Assembly: GCA_964627195.1 (NCBI GenBank)
Contig: CAZVJU010000043.1
Span: 1-5,812 of the forward strand
Length of the DNA: 5,812 nucleotides
Origin: CAZVJU01 sp964627195
GTDB lineage: Bacteria; Patescibacteriota; Microgenomatia; UBA8517
Direction of reading: 5' to 3'
The notes below the pieces were generated by a model that saw only the letters and a program-made list of their open reading frames with translations, had not been told where the DNA came from and ran no database searches. This document shows, one piece after another, positions 4,842-5,812 of the stretch. Numbering within the stretch: position 1 is the stretch's first letter; the number at the start of each line of letters is the position of its first letter. The translations under genes were made by a program, and so were the position numbers.

Positions 4842-4868
4842 ATGTTACCTGTTACTTATAACAAAACT
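4835..4868 (+). promoter_or_regulatory. Candidate leaderless promoter with three TGTTAC repeats before the kinase gene
   Basis: TGTTAC occurs at 4836-4841, 4843-4848 and 4850-4855, a 7-bp-period array. It sits in a plausible promoter: TTGTTA (4835-4840) as -35, a 16-base spacer, then TATAAC (4857-4862) as -10. Six bases then lead to the kinase ATG at 4869, the same spacing as at the divergent HIT/HAD promoter. tgtta (4850-4854) and taaca (4859-4863) also form a small inverted repeat over the -10 box. No Shine-Dalgarno sequence precedes the ATG, which fits a leaderless start. The repeats may be operator half-sites. Confidence 0.5.
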
Positions 4869-5812
4869 ATGTTTGAACACGCACGCCTAAAATTAACTCT
4901 TTGGTACCTACTTATCATTATGGCAGTAAGCGGGTTTTTTAGTGTGATAGTTTATCGTGGTTTTACCAAAGAAATTGGCCGCGGTTTTAAGGTTCAGGCC
5001 CTTCGGGGTTCTCTCGTACCCCCGGATAGAAGAGTTCTTGTACAGGAGCATAATGGTTTTTTTCGAATTTTACCTTTTGTAATTTATCCTGACGAAATTC
5101 CTCCGGAGGAATTTATTGAAATTATAAACCTCGCAAAGCGGCGTTTTGCTTTGCAACTGTTAATCATAAACGGAGGAATTTTATTTCTGGCAGGAACTGC
5201 AGGTTATTTCCTGGCAGGCAGGACACTTCAACCAATTGAAGTGATGATGGATGACCAAAAAAGATTTGTAGCAGATGCATCTCATGAGTTAAGGACTCCT
5301 TTAACTTCCATGAAAACCGAAGTTGAAGTGGCACTACGCGACAAGAAACTAAAATTGATTAACGCAAAAGGTCTTTTAAAAAGTAATCTAATAGAAGTGG
5401 ATAGGATGAAAAATTTCACCGACTATCTTCTGGCCTTGAGTCGTTTGGAAGCAAGCGGGAGAGACCTTCCGATGGAGAAGGTTGACCTTTCTGAAGCAGC
5501 AAGGCAGGCGGTAGAAAAAAACACACCGCTTGCGGATAAGAAGAAAATAACACTAAAAGACAGTTTGTCTGAGCGTATTGTTAAAGGGAATCCGCAAAGC
5601 TTGGTTGAACTTATTTCAATTCTAATAAATAATGCAATTAAATATAGTCCTGAAAAAAGCGAAGTAAAAGTGGGTGTGAGAGGGGGTAAAAGACACGCGA
5701 TAATTGAAGTAGAAGATCAGGGGATCGGAATAGCCGAAAAAGATATCCCCCATATCTTTGACCGCTTTTACAGAGCAGATACATCACGGAGTAAAACTAA
5801 AGTTGACGGCTA
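4869..5812 (+). CDS. Membrane sensor histidine kinase, C-terminus cut by window edge
   Basis: The first 314 residues of a two-component sensor kinase; the frame is open to the right edge. TM1 is about residues 8-29, an extracytoplasmic region of about 65 residues follows (30-94), and TM2 is about 95-117. The kinase core then starts almost at once: SHELRTPL with phosphoacceptor His139 (HisKA dimerisation helices about 128-193), the N box in ILINNAIKYS (Asn254/Asn255), the G1 box in EDQGIGIAE (282-290), and the F box IFDRFYR (296-302). The glycine-rich G2 box lies beyond the window. Only about 20 residues separate TM2 from the His box, too few for a HAMP domain, although an LQPI motif remains. 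The ATG at 4869 gives a short cytoplasmic N-terminus directly before TM1. The kinase presumably phosphorylates Asp51 of the response regulator just upstream. The stimulus is unknown. Confidence 0.94.
   Translation, partial: MFEHARLKLTLWYLLIIMAVSGFFSVIVYRGFTKEIGRGFKVQALRGSLVPPDRRVLVQEHNGFFRILPFVIYPDEIPPEEFIEIINLAKRRFALQLLIINGGILFLAGTAGYFLAGRTLQPIEVMMDDQKRFVADASHELRTPLTSMKTEVEVALRDKKLKLINAKGLLKSNLIEVDRMKNFTDYLLALSRLEASGRDLPMEKVDLSEAARQAVEKNTPLADKKKITLKDSLSERIVKGNPQSLVELISILINNAIKYSPEKSEVKVGVRGGKRHAIIEVEDQGIGIAEKDIPHIFDRFYRADTSRSKTKVDG

Noticed and set aside
1..5812. Alternative genetic code with TGA as glycine or tryptophan
   Set aside because: TGA ends the HIT and HAD-S51 genes exactly at family-consistent lengths and in ATGA overlaps. 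No gene has an internal TGA.

Overview
The window reads as AT-rich bacterial DNA in the standard bacterial code: TGA ends two genes, and TGG encodes the many tryptophans. Compact gene packing, ATGA overlaps, start codons placed as if on leaderless transcripts, and a very cysteine-rich secreted repeat protein next to small housekeeping hydrolases suggest a Patescibacteria (Candidate Phyla Radiation) genome, possibly Microgenomates-like. That placement is an inference from style, not from a marker gene.

Layout. (1) Bases 1-845, minus strand: a gene truncated by the left edge. It has a GTG start, a signal peptide or membrane anchor, then eight complete tandem repeats and the start of a ninth. 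Each full repeat has four cysteines and a Tyr/Trp core. It has no ATG and is easily missed. (2) 846-1073: a short gap holding a hairpin with a T-tract and an orphan plus-strand C-terminus of a ComM/YifB-type Mg-chelatase-like ATPase, apparently a gene remnant. (3) 1074-2134, minus strand: a two-gene unit, a HIT-family hydrolase followed through a 4-base overlap by a divergent CYTH-like protein. (4) 2157-4009, plus strand: a second two-gene unit, a HAD hydrolase fused to a peptidase S51 domain, followed through a 4-base overlap and a strong ribosome-binding site by a canonical CYTH phosphatase/cyclase-fold protein. (5) 4114-5812, plus strand: an OmpR/PhoB-type response regulator and its probable partner, a membrane histidine kinase cut by the right edge.

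How the parts fit together. The two small operons diverge from a 14-bp perfect palindrome containing one TATAAT -10 box per strand. In each direction exactly 6 bases separate the -10 box from an ATG, and neither gene has a Shine-Dalgarno sequence. The operons are near mirror images, each with a phosphate- or nucleotide-handling hydrolase first and a CYTH-fold protein second. This suggests linked roles in nucleotide or polyphosphate chemistry, but no substrate can be read from the sequence. The two-component pair has its own candidate control elements: an 11-bp-phased direct repeat and a TATAAT upstream of the regulator, a very stable hairpin just before its start, and three TGTTAC repeats in a candidate leaderless promoter before the kinase.
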